Shown here: piece after piece, positions 46,840 to 55,400 of the stretch
Numbering within the stretch: the first letter of the stretch is position 1
Layout: the number at the start of each line of letters is the position of its first letter
Source of the DNA: Desulfovibrio oxyclinae DSM 11498
Lineage (GTDB): Bacteria > Desulfobacterota > Desulfovibrionia > Desulfovibrionales > Desulfovibrionaceae
Direction: 5' to 3'
Length of the DNA: 56,009 bases
NCBI RefSeq assembly: GCF_000375485.1
Contig: NZ_AQXE01000001.1
Span: 1-56,009 of the forward strand
Notes under the pieces: generated by a model
Seen by the model: the letters and a program-made list of their open reading frames with translations, nothing else
Told to the model about the DNA's origin: nothing
The model's database searches: none
Made by a program: the position numbers and the translations under genes

Positions 46840-48957
46840 ATGCACCATCTTCGATATCTACTGGTCGCCATGCTGATTCTGGCGGCCACTCCGGCTTACG
46901 GCTCGAGCGAGTCCGGCATGACGCACTTTGCCCAGGGCAATGAATATGTCCGCACCGGACGGCTCGAAGCCGCGGTCAATGAATTCTCCAAAGCAGTCGG
47001 CGCGGATCCGTCCAAGGCCGAGTATCGCTTCAACCGTGGGTTGGCACTGCAACGGCTCGGCAGGACGCGTGAGGCCTTGCGGGATTTTCAGGCAGCCGCC
47101 GATCTGGCGCCAGCCCGTTTTTCCTTTTCCCTGACCCTTGCCGCGTCCCTGCATGCCGACGGGCAGAACGAGAAGGCGCTCAAGGCGTTTGATCATGCGC
47201 TGACGCTGCGGCCCGACTCGGCCCGTGCTCACGGCGGCAGGGCCGCAGCTCTTGCCGCGCTGGGAAGGAAAAACGAGGCGCTTGAAGCCTATGACGCGGC
47301 CGTGCGTCTGGCTCCCTCCACCGCAGCTCTGTACAGGGAACGCGGCAATCTCCTGTTCAAAGGCGGCGACCCCGAAGCCGCCCTGTCCGATTTCCGTCGC
47401 GCCGCGAAGATTTCCCCCGACAACATGAAGGTTCAGGCCCGGATCGGTGCCGCGCTCATGTCCCTTGGTCGTTATGCCGAGGCCGAGCGGGTATTCGATG
47501 CCGTGCTCGACGCGGACCCGGGTGACGCGACCACGCTTGCCAACCGGGGGTATGTCCGGGCCATGCAGGGCAGGATGTCCGAGGCTGCCGCCGACTTCGA
47601 GGCGGCGGTGGAGCAGGCCCCCGAGTGGGCTCAGGGTCGGCTGCTTCATGCGGACTTTCTGCGTATGAATGGCCGGCACGAGGAGGCGCTCGAAGAGTAC
47701 AGGCGCGGCCTTGAGGCCGGTGGTGATCCGTTGGCCGTGGCAATGGGGCGCGGGGTGACCCTTCAGGGCATGGGGCGTTATGAAGATGCGCTGAAGGTCT
47801 ACGCCGATGCCACTGAGAAGCATCCGGTGACCATGGCTCCCCGGCAGGCCAGAGCGGGGTTGCTGCTTTCGCTCGGGCGCGCCGAGGCAGCCGAGGAAGA
47901 GGCTGAGGCCATGATCGCCCTGCATCGGGGCAGTCCTGCGGGATACGTGGTCAAGGGTCGGGCTCTCATGAAAATGCGGCAACCTGCCAAAGCTCTTGAA
48001 ACCTATTCCAAGGCGGTTGAAATCGCTCCGGAGAATGCCGCGCTGTATGTGGAAAAAGCGGGAGTGCTGCGCGCTCTCGGACATCGGGATGAAGCGGTCG
48101 CCAGTCTGGATCAGGCTCTGGCACTGAATTCGGAGCTGGCTCGTGCCAGAGCGCTCCGGGGGCGTATGCTCGCCGAGGCCGGAGATATGCAGGGCGCTCT
48201 GAATGATTTTGATGCCTACCTGAAACAGCAGCCTTCCGACGCCTCGGTCCTTGCCATGCGCGGAACCGTCCTGGCGTCTCTCGGTCGCAGGGTCGAGGCG
48301 ATCAGGGATCTCGACAAGGCGTTGCGCATCGGCGGGCGCAATGACTCCCTGCACGCGCGTCTCGGCAAATTGCTCGCCGAGGAAGGGCGATATCGTGAGG
48401 CGGAGTCACATCTGGCGTTCGCCGCACCGACAAATGCCTCAGCCGCGCAGGAACTGGCCCGGGCCTACATGCAGTTGGGGCGCATGAACCGGGCGCTGGA
48501 CGTGTTTGATCTCGCAGCCGAGCTGGCGCCTTCGGAAGTTCCGGTGCTACTGGACCGCGCCGAGGTCCTGCGGCAGCTCAGGCGCTATGACCAGTGGGTT
48601 GCCGCGCTCGACGAGGCCCTGATCCGGACTCCCGGGAGCTGGCGCGTGCTCAATCAGGCTGCATGGGCGCGGGCCACCTGTCCTGAAGCGAAATTTCGCG
48701 ATGCGGAGAAGGCCCTGCTGTATGCCCGAAGCGCAAGCAATCTTTCGCCGGGTAATCCTTTCGTGCTCGATACGCTGGCCGCGGCTCATGCACGGGCCGG
48801 GAATTTCGGCAAGGCCGTGGAGTTTCAGCAGCAAGCGGTGAAAGCTTTTCGCAAGCACGTGGGCGATGAACAGGCGAAAGTCGCTGAAGAGCGTCTTGAA
48901 CTGTACAGGGACGGTAAGGCGTACGTCATGCGTCCGGAAGCGGTTCATCCCGAGTAG
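46840..48957 (+). CDS. Periplasmic tetratricopeptide-repeat protein
   Basis: 705 residues. A signal peptide (YLLVAMLILAATPAYG) is followed by about 18 TPR units from residue ~30 to the end, each about 34 residues with the W/Y-G-Y-A-P pattern (for example NEYVRTGRLEAAVNEFSKAV). TPR superhelices hold protein partners, here in the periplasm or at the outer membrane. No enzyme domain is visible. It is probably co-transcribed with the acyl-CoA ligase. Its last 13 bases overlap the end of the converging CPBP gene. The partner is unknown. Confidence 0.85.
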   Translation: MHHLRYLLVAMLILAATPAYGSSESGMTHFAQGNEYVRTGRLEAAVNEFSKAVGADPSKAEYRFNRGLALQRLGRTREALRDFQAAADLAPARFSFSLTLAASLHADGQNEKALKAFDHALTLRPDSARAHGGRAAALAALGRKNEALEAYDAAVRLAPSTAALYRERGNLLFKGGDPEAALSDFRRAAKISPDNMKVQARIGAALMSLGRYAEAERVFDAVLDADPGDATTLANRGYVRAMQGRMSEAAADFEAAVEQAPEWAQGRLLHADFLRMNGRHEEALEEYRRGLEAGGDPLAVAMGRGVTLQGMGRYEDALKVYADATEKHPVTMAPRQARAGLLLSLGRAEAAEEEAEAMIALHRGSPAGYVVKGRALMKMRQPAKALETYSKAVEIAPENAALYVEKAGVLRALGHRDEAVASLDQALALNSELARARALRGRMLAEAGDMQGALNDFDAYLKQQPSDASVLAMRGTVLASLGRRVEAIRDLDKALRIGGRNDSLHARLGKLLAEEGRYREAESHLAFAAPTNASAAQELARAYMQLGRMNRALDVFDLAAELAPSEVPVLLDRAEVLRQLRRYDQWVAALDEALIRTPGSWRVLNQAAWARATCPEAKFRDAEKALLYARSASNLSPGNPFVLDTLAAAHARAGNFGKAVEFQQQAVKAFRKHVGDEQAKVAEERLELYRDGKAYVMRPEAVHPE

Positions 48958-49580
48958 AAGAACTTTCCAAGCCCCGTGGTGAAGACGATGACGCCGTATC
49001 CTGCGTGCTCGACCCAGGCGGCGGCAAGAGACTGTCTGCGTTCGTAAGTGCTGGCCAGTAACATGCCGCCTGCGAAGGACAGCGCTATGGATGGCAGGTT
49101 GACGTAGACGATGTGCAAATAGGCGAAAGCCGTCGCACTCACGATCGTTAGGTTTCGTTCGCCGCCGAATAGCGGTCCGAAGCGTTTGTGCAGGTAGGTC
49201 CGATAGATGATTTCCTGCGGCAGAGCTGAAAGGAACGGATAGAGCAACACCACGAGTCCCCATGTCAGCGGACGCTCAATCGGGAAGGCAAAGAGTTGAT
49301 CCGGAACGAGCAGGAGCGTCAGCAGCACGGCTCCCACGGCAACAAAGAGAAGTCTTCGGGTTATCTCGCGGCCCGCCTGTCCGAGCGCGGAAAACCGGAA
49401 TTCGTGTTTCCAGAAAAAGCCGCGCATCGAGAGCATGACCACGCAGAAGATGGTCACGCCAAACAGGACAGAGAGCTTGGGGAGAGGGATGACCCCCAAT
49501 GCGAAGACCGACGGCAGGACGGCATAGAGGAGCAGGAATTCGACGTAGGCACGCCCTGTTCTTGCGTCAGGCTTCGGCAC
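48945..49580 (-). CDS. CPBP-family intramembrane metalloprotease-like protein
   Basis: 211 residues from GTG 49580, which overlaps the upstream receiver gene by 14 bases; a TTG at 49649 is open but lies deep inside that gene. Five to seven membrane segments are present. CPBP motifs appear: motif 1 as PQEIIYRTYL, with Gln in place of the first Glu of the usual EExxxR; motif 2 FAYLHIVY; and a later HAGYGVI. The family cleaves prenylated or other membrane proteins, or acts in self-protection. The Gln change may weaken activity. The target is unknown. Confidence 0.68.
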   Translation of the reverse strand: MPKPDARTGRAYVEFLLLYAVLPSVFALGVIPLPKLSVLFGVTIFCVVMLSMRGFFWKHEFRFSALGQAGREITRRLLFVAVGAVLLTLLLVPDQLFAFPIERPLTWGLVVLLYPFLSALPQEIIYRTYLHKRFGPLFGGERNLTIVSATAFAYLHIVYVNLPSIALSFAGGMLLASTYERRQSLAAAWVEHAGYGVIVFTTGLGKFFYSG

Positions 49581-49956
49581 CGAGGCCACCAGCCTGGAGA
49601 CAGCGGCGGATGTATTCCTGAATCTCCTTTCTATCAAGCGGTTTGGCAAGGAAAAGGGTCGCTCCGAGCTTGAGAAGGTTGGATATCTCGCTCACCCCCA
49701 CGACGGCGGACATGATGATGATCGGAAAATCGGCGAACTGCTGGTCGCCTCGCAACGTCTGGATAAGCTGTCGCCCGTCCATCTCCGGCATCATGATGTC
49801 CGTGAGCAGCATGTCGAATTTGTTGCTGGCCATCAGCGCTTCGTAGGCATGTTTCCCGTGCGGGCTGACAAACGCGACGTGGCCCATTTCTTCCACGATC
49901 TTGGACGCGAGCTTTTGCGAAATCCTGTCGTCCTCGGCTATGAGTATCTTGGCCAT
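49567..49956 (-). CDS. Single-domain response regulator (receiver)
   Basis: 129 residues from ATG 49956, with GGGGGGA 4-5 bases upstream. It is a complete receiver domain with no output: acidic pair in LIAEDDR, phospho-acceptor Asp in MLLTDIMMPEMDG (near residue 52) and the conserved Lys in LFLAKPLDR. It can take phosphate from a histidine kinase and act by protein contact. No kinase adjoins, although a PAS histidine kinase lies at the left end. It overlaps the CPBP gene, so the two are probably one unit. Confidence 0.92.
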   Translation of the reverse strand: MAKILIAEDDRISQKLASKIVEEMGHVAFVSPHGKHAYEALMASNKFDMLLTDIMMPEMDGRQLIQTLRGDQQFADFPIIIMSAVVGVSEISNLLKLGATLFLAKPLDRKEIQEYIRRCLQAGGLGAEA

Positions 49957-50064
49957 TGATCCCCCCTGTTTTACGATTCTCCCGTACATTCTTTTGAATG
50001 GGAATTACCCTATCATGACGTGCGCGTAAAAGGGGTGATAATTTTCACGGTCCTGTCCCGGTTG

Positions 50065-50089
50065 CGGAGCCGGTGGGTTACCGGCTCCG
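50065..50089. repeat. Perfect 10-bp hairpin CGGAGCCGGT / ACCGGCTCCG
   Basis: Five-base loop, 12 bases beyond the end of the small minus-strand gene. No T run follows on either strand, so it may be a weak or factor-dependent terminator. Confidence 0.5.
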
Positions 50090-50100
50090 TTCGCTGCGGC

Positions 50101-50343
50101 CTACATCTTCTCGACGCGCATGCAATCCTCGAAGGTGCATGTCAGCCTGTACTCCCCGTCGGACGCCCGCACGACGTATTCGTTGCCCGGAAAGAGCGTG
50201 ACCGCGGGCGCAAAGGAATCGTTGACCATGACGTCCTTTGCCTCGCCGTTGGACTCGAAGCGAATGGTTGTCTGGTCGGCCAGCGACAGGACCTCGCCGT
50301 GGTGCAGGTCCAGCGGCAGGTCGTTTTGCGTGTACTGACTCAT
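50101..50343 (-). CDS. Small protein of unknown function
   Basis: 80 residues from ATG 50343, with AAGGAGG 6 bases upstream on the minus strand. It is soluble and acidic with no signal peptide. The pattern of short beta strands (TTIRFESNGE, EYVVRASDGEYRLTCTFE) suggests a small beta-barrel. I recognise no family. It diverges from the sigma-54 activator gene, with 111 bases between the starts, and a weak sigma-54-like site (50378-50393) precedes it. The strong ribosome-binding site and normal codon use support a real gene. Confidence 0.6.
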   Translation of the reverse strand: MSQYTQNDLPLDLHHGEVLSLADQTTIRFESNGEAKDVMVNDSFAPAVTLFPGNEYVVRASDGEYRLTCTFEDCMRVEKM

Positions 50344-50377
50344 CTCTGTCCTCCTTGGGGTAGCGGTTTGCCTTACT

Positions 50378-50393
50378 GCAATATCTACTCCCC
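50378..50393 (-). promoter_or_regulatory. Weak sigma-54-like promoter for the 80-residue gene
   Basis: On the minus strand GG, ten bases, then GC within ATTGCA (GGAGTAGATATTGCA). The -12 half is good; the -24 half lacks the TGGCAC core. Confidence 0.3.
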
Positions 50394-50454
50394 GGCATTC
50401 TCGCGGGGTATGAGAATCCGATACACTTGATGACGGTTCAGGAACGTGTCAAAG

Positions 50455-53343
50455 ATGGTAGCCATGCCGCATACCTCCTTTGCATCCGACGTACGTATCA
50501 AGGTGCTTGTCGTGGGTCCTGATCCACGGGAGCGCGAGAGGGTATGCAGTATGCTTGGAGAGCAGAACTGTCTTGCGGCCGAGGCAGAGGATTTTCTGCT
50601 TGCGCGCGAATTGTGCGGCGATTTCGAGCCGGACCTCGTGATGGCGGACCTCGCTTCCGATCCGGAACAGGGAAGCGCCTTTCTGCGGCAGCTCAAGTCT
50701 CGTGGCGACAGTGCCCCTCCGGTGGTCTCCATCGGACGGCACTATGACTATCCGGAACTTTATCCCCGCTTTGCCGACTATGTCCCCGCCTCGCTCAAAC
50801 GCCCTGTGAGCGCCCTGAGCCTGACCAACGTGCTGGGCTTTGCCGCCTTCAGCAGGAAGCACCGCGCATCCGTGGAGCGGCTTCAGTCCAGAAGCATCGA
50901 ACAGGGCGAACTGCTGTACTCGCTCGTTTCCAATATGCCCGATTCCGCAGTCCTGCTCGACGGAAGCGGCAACATCGTGGCCATGAACGGTCCTGCGCAG
51001 AGCGAGATGACGGTCCCGGCCATGCAGCTTTTCGGCGCCGCGTATCTTTCCGTGTTACCGGACGCGGTGGGCAGAGCCTACTCCGATGCCCTGCAAAGGG
51101 TTTTTGACGGCACGCCTTCCATCACCTTCAGAGTGCGTCGCGGCGGGGCTACCCTGGAGGTCTTCATGCGGCGCGTGGCCCGAGGGGAATGTCTGGAGGG
51201 CATCCTCGTGGTCAGCAAGGACGTGACGGCGCTCATGCAGTCCGAGCGGGAGCTTTCGGAAAACGAATTGCGGTATAGAAGCGTCTTCGAAGCCGGGCCG
51301 GACGCCATTTTGCTCGTCAACCGCGTCACCGGTGATGTGCTTGACTCCAACCGCGCCGCACGCCGTCTTTACGGATACTCCACCGACGAGCTGGAGCAGT
51401 TGAATTTCATCAGCGATCTGAGCGCGGAAAGCGACAGGGGAGTTGAGGTCCTTGCGGCGGAAGGCGGCAGGATGCCCATTCGCAAGCATCGTTGCCGTGA
51501 CGGACGGGTGTTTCCGGCCGAGACGACCATGAGCCCGTTTTCCGTGGGCGGGCAGCAGGTTGCAACCGTGTTCGTTCGCGACATCACCAGCCGCAAGGTC
51601 GTGGAAGAGGCGCTGCGCGAGGGCGCTCGACTGTATCGTGCCGTGGTCGAGGATCAGACCGAATTCATTTGCCGGTACAAGCCCAGCGGTTCGCTCACCT
51701 TCGTGAACCGGGCCTATGCGAAATTTTTCGGTCGCGACGAAGATTCGCTGATCGGTTCCGCCTTCGGGCCGGACATCCCGGACAGAGAAACGCGCAGGCG
51801 GTTGGACCGCTGGATGGAACGAGTCAGCCCCGCGGATCCGGTATATGAGCTGGAACAGCAGAACGTGCGGCATGACGGTGAGATTCGCTGGATTCGCTGG
51901 GTCAACAGAGCCATTTTCGACCACCGTGGCAATCTCAGCGAATTTCAGGCCGTGGGCCGCGACATCACTCACAGCCGCCGGGCCGAAGAGGCGCTCAAGT
52001 TCGCCAACGAAGAGAAGGAACGCTTCCGCCTCAATCTGGAGGCCACGTTCCGAAGCATCCCGGACGCTATCATTACCGTTGATGCCCACATGCGCATAAT
52101 CGCGAACAATAATGCTGCATATGGAATATGCGGCCTGTCCGATGCCGCATCGCTCGGCTGCGCCCTGTGCGACGTGGTGCAGAGCGAGCCCAATCCCTGC
52201 ACTGAGGTGCTGGAGCAGGTGTTGCGCACCCGCCGACCCGTGAGAGGGTTTCAGGCCGAAATGCCGCTGGAGACCGGTGAACGGATGGTTGAGCTGAACT
52301 GCTCCCCGCTCTTGGACGAGGCCGGGACTTTCATTGGCGCGGTGCTTGTGGTCAGGGACATTTCACGCATTGCCGACCTTGAGAAGCGGCTTCAGGAACG
52401 GCACGGTTTCCGGGGCATAGTGGGCAAGAGCGAGAAGATGCAGGATATCTATCGCCTGCTTGAACAGCTCGCGTCGCTTGAAGCCACGGTCATGATTTGC
52501 GGGGAGTCCGGCACCGGAAAGGAGTTGGCCGCCGATGCCTTGCATTACGGCGGCTCGCGCGCCACGGGCAATATGGTCAAGGTGAACTGCTCGGCGCTTT
52601 CCGAAAGCCTGCTGGAGAGCGAGCTTTTCGGTCACGTCAAGGGGGCCTTCACCGGCGCCGTGCGCGACAAGGTGGGCCGCATTGAGGCAGCCGAAGGGGG
52701 AACCCTGTTCCTTGACGAAATTGCGGACATTTCCCCTCTGATTCAGCTCAAGCTGCTGCGTTTTCTGGAACAGAAGGAATATGAGCGAGTCGGCGAGTCC
52801 AGCACTCGCAAGGCTGACGTGCGCATCATTGCGGCCACGAACGTGGACCTTCGCGAGCGGGTGGAGGAAGGGACCTTTCGCGAGGACCTATTCTATCGCC
52901 TCAACGTCATGCCCGTGACTCTTCCGCCGCTTCGTGAAAGGGAAGGTGACGTGCCATTGCTGGTCACTCATTTCATCAAGATTTTTTCCAAGAGTTTCGA
53001 CAAGAAGTTGCTGGGCGTCTCCGAAGAGGTCATGGACCTGTTCCTGCGGTATACATGGCCGGGCAACATCCGGGAACTCAAGCATCTGCTGGAGCATGCC
53101 TGTATTCTGTGCCCCGGCGGCACCATCGGTACAAAGTATCTGAGGCCGGACGTGCTGGAGGCCATGGAATCCCGCCCTGCATCGGGAGCGCGTTTTATCC
53201 CCACCCGGCCTGCTGCGGGGGTTCGCGAGATCGAAGAGGCCATCATCAGCGCGGGGGGCAATAAATCCCGAGCCGCCGAGATTCTGGGCATTCACAGGGC
53301 CACTCTCTACCGCAAGATGAAGCAATTCGGCCTTGAAGCATAA
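50455..53343 (+). CDS. Sigma-54-dependent activator with receiver-like and multiple PAS domains
   Basis: 962 residues from ATG 50455 (AGGAA 11 bases upstream; GTG 50446 and ATG 50464 are alternatives). Domains in order: receiver-like region (~15-125) with possible acceptor Asp65 (MADLAS) and Lys115 (SLKRP); four PAS repeats (~150-265, 270-385, 390-510, 525-640), the last with cysteines 559, 569, 572 and 582; AAA+ sigma-54 contact domain with Walker A GESGTGKE (683-690) and GAFTGA (730-735); Fis-type HTH at the C-terminus (GGNKSRAAEILGIHRATLYR). It should open promoters with RpoN in response to a signal read by the PAS domains. Activator type is certain; signal and targets are not. Confidence 0.93.
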   Translation: MVAMPHTSFASDVRIKVLVVGPDPRERERVCSMLGEQNCLAAEAEDFLLARELCGDFEPDLVMADLASDPEQGSAFLRQLKSRGDSAPPVVSIGRHYDYPELYPRFADYVPASLKRPVSALSLTNVLGFAAFSRKHRASVERLQSRSIEQGELLYSLVSNMPDSAVLLDGSGNIVAMNGPAQSEMTVPAMQLFGAAYLSVLPDAVGRAYSDALQRVFDGTPSITFRVRRGGATLEVFMRRVARGECLEGILVVSKDVTALMQSERELSENELRYRSVFEAGPDAILLVNRVTGDVLDSNRAARRLYGYSTDELEQLNFISDLSAESDRGVEVLAAEGGRMPIRKHRCRDGRVFPAETTMSPFSVGGQQVATVFVRDITSRKVVEEALREGARLYRAVVEDQTEFICRYKPSGSLTFVNRAYAKFFGRDEDSLIGSAFGPDIPDRETRRRLDRWMERVSPADPVYELEQQNVRHDGEIRWIRWVNRAIFDHRGNLSEFQAVGRDITHSRRAEEALKFANEEKERFRLNLEATFRSIPDAIITVDAHMRIIANNNAAYGICGLSDAASLGCALCDVVQSEPNPCTEVLEQVLRTRRPVRGFQAEMPLETGERMVELNCSPLLDEAGTFIGAVLVVRDISRIADLEKRLQERHGFRGIVGKSEKMQDIYRLLEQLASLEATVMICGESGTGKELAADALHYGGSRATGNMVKVNCSALSESLLESELFGHVKGAFTGAVRDKVGRIEAAEGGTLFLDEIADISPLIQLKLLRFLEQKEYERVGESSTRKADVRIIAATNVDLRERVEEGTFREDLFYRLNVMPVTLPPLREREGDVPLLVTHFIKIFSKSFDKKLLGVSEEVMDLFLRYTWPGNIRELKHLLEHACILCPGGTIGTKYLRPDVLEAMESRPASGARFIPTRPAAGVREIEEAIISAGGNKSRAAEILGIHRATLYRKMKQFGLEA

Positions 53344-53470
53344 TAATAACACGTCGCATCGAGTTTTCTCGATCCTTCCAGTGACCTGAAATCCTACAGT
53401 AAAAAGGGTTGTTCCCTAAGTTCTAATCATACTAACGCAGTGCACGCGGGCGGCGCATCCCTTTAGTGGG

Positions 53471-53488
53471 TTCACATGGGTTTGTGAA
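53471..53488. repeat. Inverted repeat TTCACA-N6-TGTGAA
   Basis: 6-bp arms about 20 bases before the thioredoxin-like gene, within the 166-base gap that follows the sigma-54 activator. It could be an operator. No clear promoter is seen there. Confidence 0.35.
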
Positions 53489-53509
53489 AACCCAAAGCTG
53501 GGGGATGGG

Positions 53510-53872
53510 ATGCTCAGGACCGTGGAACTCGAGGATGTTTTGGCTATTTCGGAACGAAAGCCCGTACTGGTGGCGTTCATCAGGCGCGGGCGAAGTGCTT
53601 CCGGGCAGATCGAAACGATGGAGATGATCTCACGCAGGCACGGGCCTGAGCTTTACTGCTGTCTGTATTCTTTCAAAAACATCGAGCTGGGGATGCGGCA
53701 CTTTGGTGTGCGGGGCATCCCCAGCTTTCTTGTTGTGCTGAACGGGAGGGAAGTGGACCGTTTTATCGGCCTCGCCGAACCTCAGGATATGGAGCGTCTG
53801 GCCCGGAATGGAATGCAAGCCAGCTATCACGCCTCATTCCATGGCGGCGAGGAGTTGTTCGACTTCGATTGA
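53510..53872 (+). CDS. Thioredoxin-fold protein lacking the CxxC site
   Basis: 120 residues from ATG 53510. The order of elements fits thioredoxin: strand KPVLVAFIRRG, helix, strand LYCCLYSFKN, and the cis-proline strand GVRGIPSFLVVLNGREVDRFIG (in part). The site where WCGPC should stand reads RRGRSASGQ, so there is no redox-active CxxC. It may act as a chaperone or docking subunit, like other redox-dead thioredoxins. The HyaE/HoxO-type hydrogenase chaperones are one such family, but I cannot assign it there. Its last 39 bases overlap the end of the converging CPCC gene. Confidence 0.65.
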   Translation: MLRTVELEDVLAISERKPVLVAFIRRGRSASGQIETMEMISRRHGPELYCCLYSFKNIELGMRHFGVRGIPSFLVVLNGREVDRFIGLAEPQDMERLARNGMQASYHASFHGGEELFDFD

Positions 53873-54139
53873 AGTCGCTTTGCTGAATACCTTTCCATCA
53901 AGAAAAACCACGGGCAGTGCTGAGTGTCCTTCGTTTCGCAATATGGCGCTCATTTCCGCATTCTCGCGAAAAGCGGAAAGATTGTTCAGGCCATGAACCT
54001 TGTACACCATCGCGTCTCCGAGTCGCTCCTTGACGTGCTGAAGAGCACTCATGAGCTTCTCCATCTCCGGGTCCGGGGCATCTCCGCAACATGGACATGG
54101 GACCTTGCTGACGAAAACTTCCAATTCATGACGCTTCAA
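53834..54139 (-). CDS. Glutaredoxin/thioredoxin-like protein with CPCC motif
   Basis: 101 residues from TTG 54139, with GGAGGGAGAG about 7 bases upstream on the minus strand. The N-terminal strand ELEVFVSKVP leads to CPCCGDAPDPE (C15, C17, C18). The chain continues MVYKVHGLNN and ALPVVFLDGKVFSKA with a cis-proline. The closely spaced cysteines could be redox-active or hold a metal. The start lies 14 bases inside the end of the upstream pseudokinase gene, so the two are coupled. The stop overlaps the converging CxxC-less thioredoxin gene by 39 bases. The family is clear at fold level only. Confidence 0.65.
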   Translation of the reverse strand: MKRHELEVFVSKVPCPCCGDAPDPEMEKLMSALQHVKERLGDAMVYKVHGLNNLSAFRENAEMSAILRNEGHSALPVVFLDGKVFSKATSIEVEQLLAAME

Positions 54140-55400
54140 GATTCTCTCCCTCCGTCGTTGGGGGTGGTTCAAACGGGGCGCCGAGTCGTTCAAGCGTTCG
54201 CCGCACGCCGGGCTTGAGCGTGGCTTTGAGACCGTGACGCGATGGCGGTCCGCAGAGGACGACATCGGGATAAAGGTTTTCATGGAGCCGACGGGTGGCC
54301 TGCGTCGGGTCGGCGTTGTCCAGTACAAGCAGTCCCCAGTTGATCGAAGTCTCCCGCATGGCACGAAGTCCATCCGCCAAGGCGCGGAAAAGGCCGATCT
54401 TGAACCCTTCCAACTCCCCTGTGGCAAGATCGATGGGGATCAGCGAAACAACGAGAACGGCATGCCCTTCGCGTCCAAGCTCATTGGCTTGGTCAAGAAT
54501 GGCCTGCGCGTGGGAGTCGTTGGTCGCAAAGGCCAACACGCGCAGGGCGTCGGGTGGGCGCCGTTTTGTCAAACGCGGGAGGGGGCTGGGTGCGCTGCCG
54601 AGGAGCCTGGCGACTTCCGTCATGGTCGGCCGGTTCATCGGAGCGTGTTCCAGACAGGCTTCGGCTATTTCCTTTGCCTCCGGCGGCATGGTGCCGATTT
54701 CCAACAGGCGTTGCAACCGTCGGAAAACCTCGCGCCCCAGTTGTCCGACACGAAGAAGGCTGCGCATGTGCATCGGCGTGCCGAAAAGGTGATGCAGAAT
54801 CATGCCGAAAGCATACACATCCGAAAAATTGTTCCCTCTGACCCCGCGAAGCTGTTCGGGGGCGGCATAGTCCGGCATCCTGCAACCGGCGAAGCGGGTC
54901 CAGAAGTCGTGCATTCCCTGAATGGAAGATCTTCCCAAATGGCGAAGAAAAACCTTATCGCGGCCGTGCAAAACCGCACCGGGGTGCAGGTCGTGATGCA
55001 CCATCCCGCCCTCGTGCATTCCTGCCAGCAGGGAAGCGGTTCGTGATGCCACCCGAATCTTGTCCGTGATTCTTTCCGGAATCCGGTCATTCAGCGTGTT
55101 CAGCCGCGGGTCGGGGATGATGATACCGCCGCGCCACTCCGCCTCTGCATGAATGAGTCCCGCAACCGGCGGAAGGCTCGCAAGCCTTGCCTGATGCTGC
55201 CAGCGCAGGAAAGCGTCCGTGTTCACGTCGTAGAATTGCCTGAACTCACCAAGGCGCCAGTCCTTTGCAGCCAGATAGCGTCGATTCCCCGTAATGGGAG
55301 GCAAAATCCTGCGAATGCGCCACCCGTCAACGACGTCACCTTCGTGAAGCGGTCCCGGGGTCTGCAACCGTATGGCCATTTCCTGCATGCGTGCCCACAT
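54126..55400 (-). CDS. Pseudokinase-like protein with C-terminal alpha/beta domain
   Basis: 424 residues from ATG 55400, with GGAGG 6 bases upstream. Residues ~25-270 follow the Ser/Thr protein kinase fold: K46 in YLAAK, catalytic loop HHDLHPGAV (135-143), APE as YAAPEQ (178-183) and SDVYAFGM (193-200). Key changes: no glycine-rich loop, the Asn of the HRDLKPxN loop is A142, and the DFG motif reads HLG (154-156). Two metal-binding residues are therefore missing, which marks a pseudokinase. Residues ~285-390 are a separate alpha/beta domain (ALRVLAFATNDSHAQAI, VLVVSLIPID, WGLLVLDNAD, DVVLCGPPSRHG), possibly universal-stress-like or receiver-like. It is coupled to the CPCC gene. Confidence 0.72.
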   Translation of the reverse strand: MWARMQEMAIRLQTPGPLHEGDVVDGWRIRRILPPITGNRRYLAAKDWRLGEFRQFYDVNTDAFLRWQHQARLASLPPVAGLIHAEAEWRGGIIIPDPRLNTLNDRIPERITDKIRVASRTASLLAGMHEGGMVHHDLHPGAVLHGRDKVFLRHLGRSSIQGMHDFWTRFAGCRMPDYAAPEQLRGVRGNNFSDVYAFGMILHHLFGTPMHMRSLLRVGQLGREVFRRLQRLLEIGTMPPEAKEIAEACLEHAPMNRPTMTEVARLLGSAPSPLPRLTKRRPPDALRVLAFATNDSHAQAILDQANELGREGHAVLVVSLIPIDLATGELEGFKIGLFRALADGLRAMRETSINWGLLVLDNADPTQATRRLHENLYPDVVLCGPPSRHGLKATLKPGVRRTLERLGAPFEPPPTTEGENLEAS

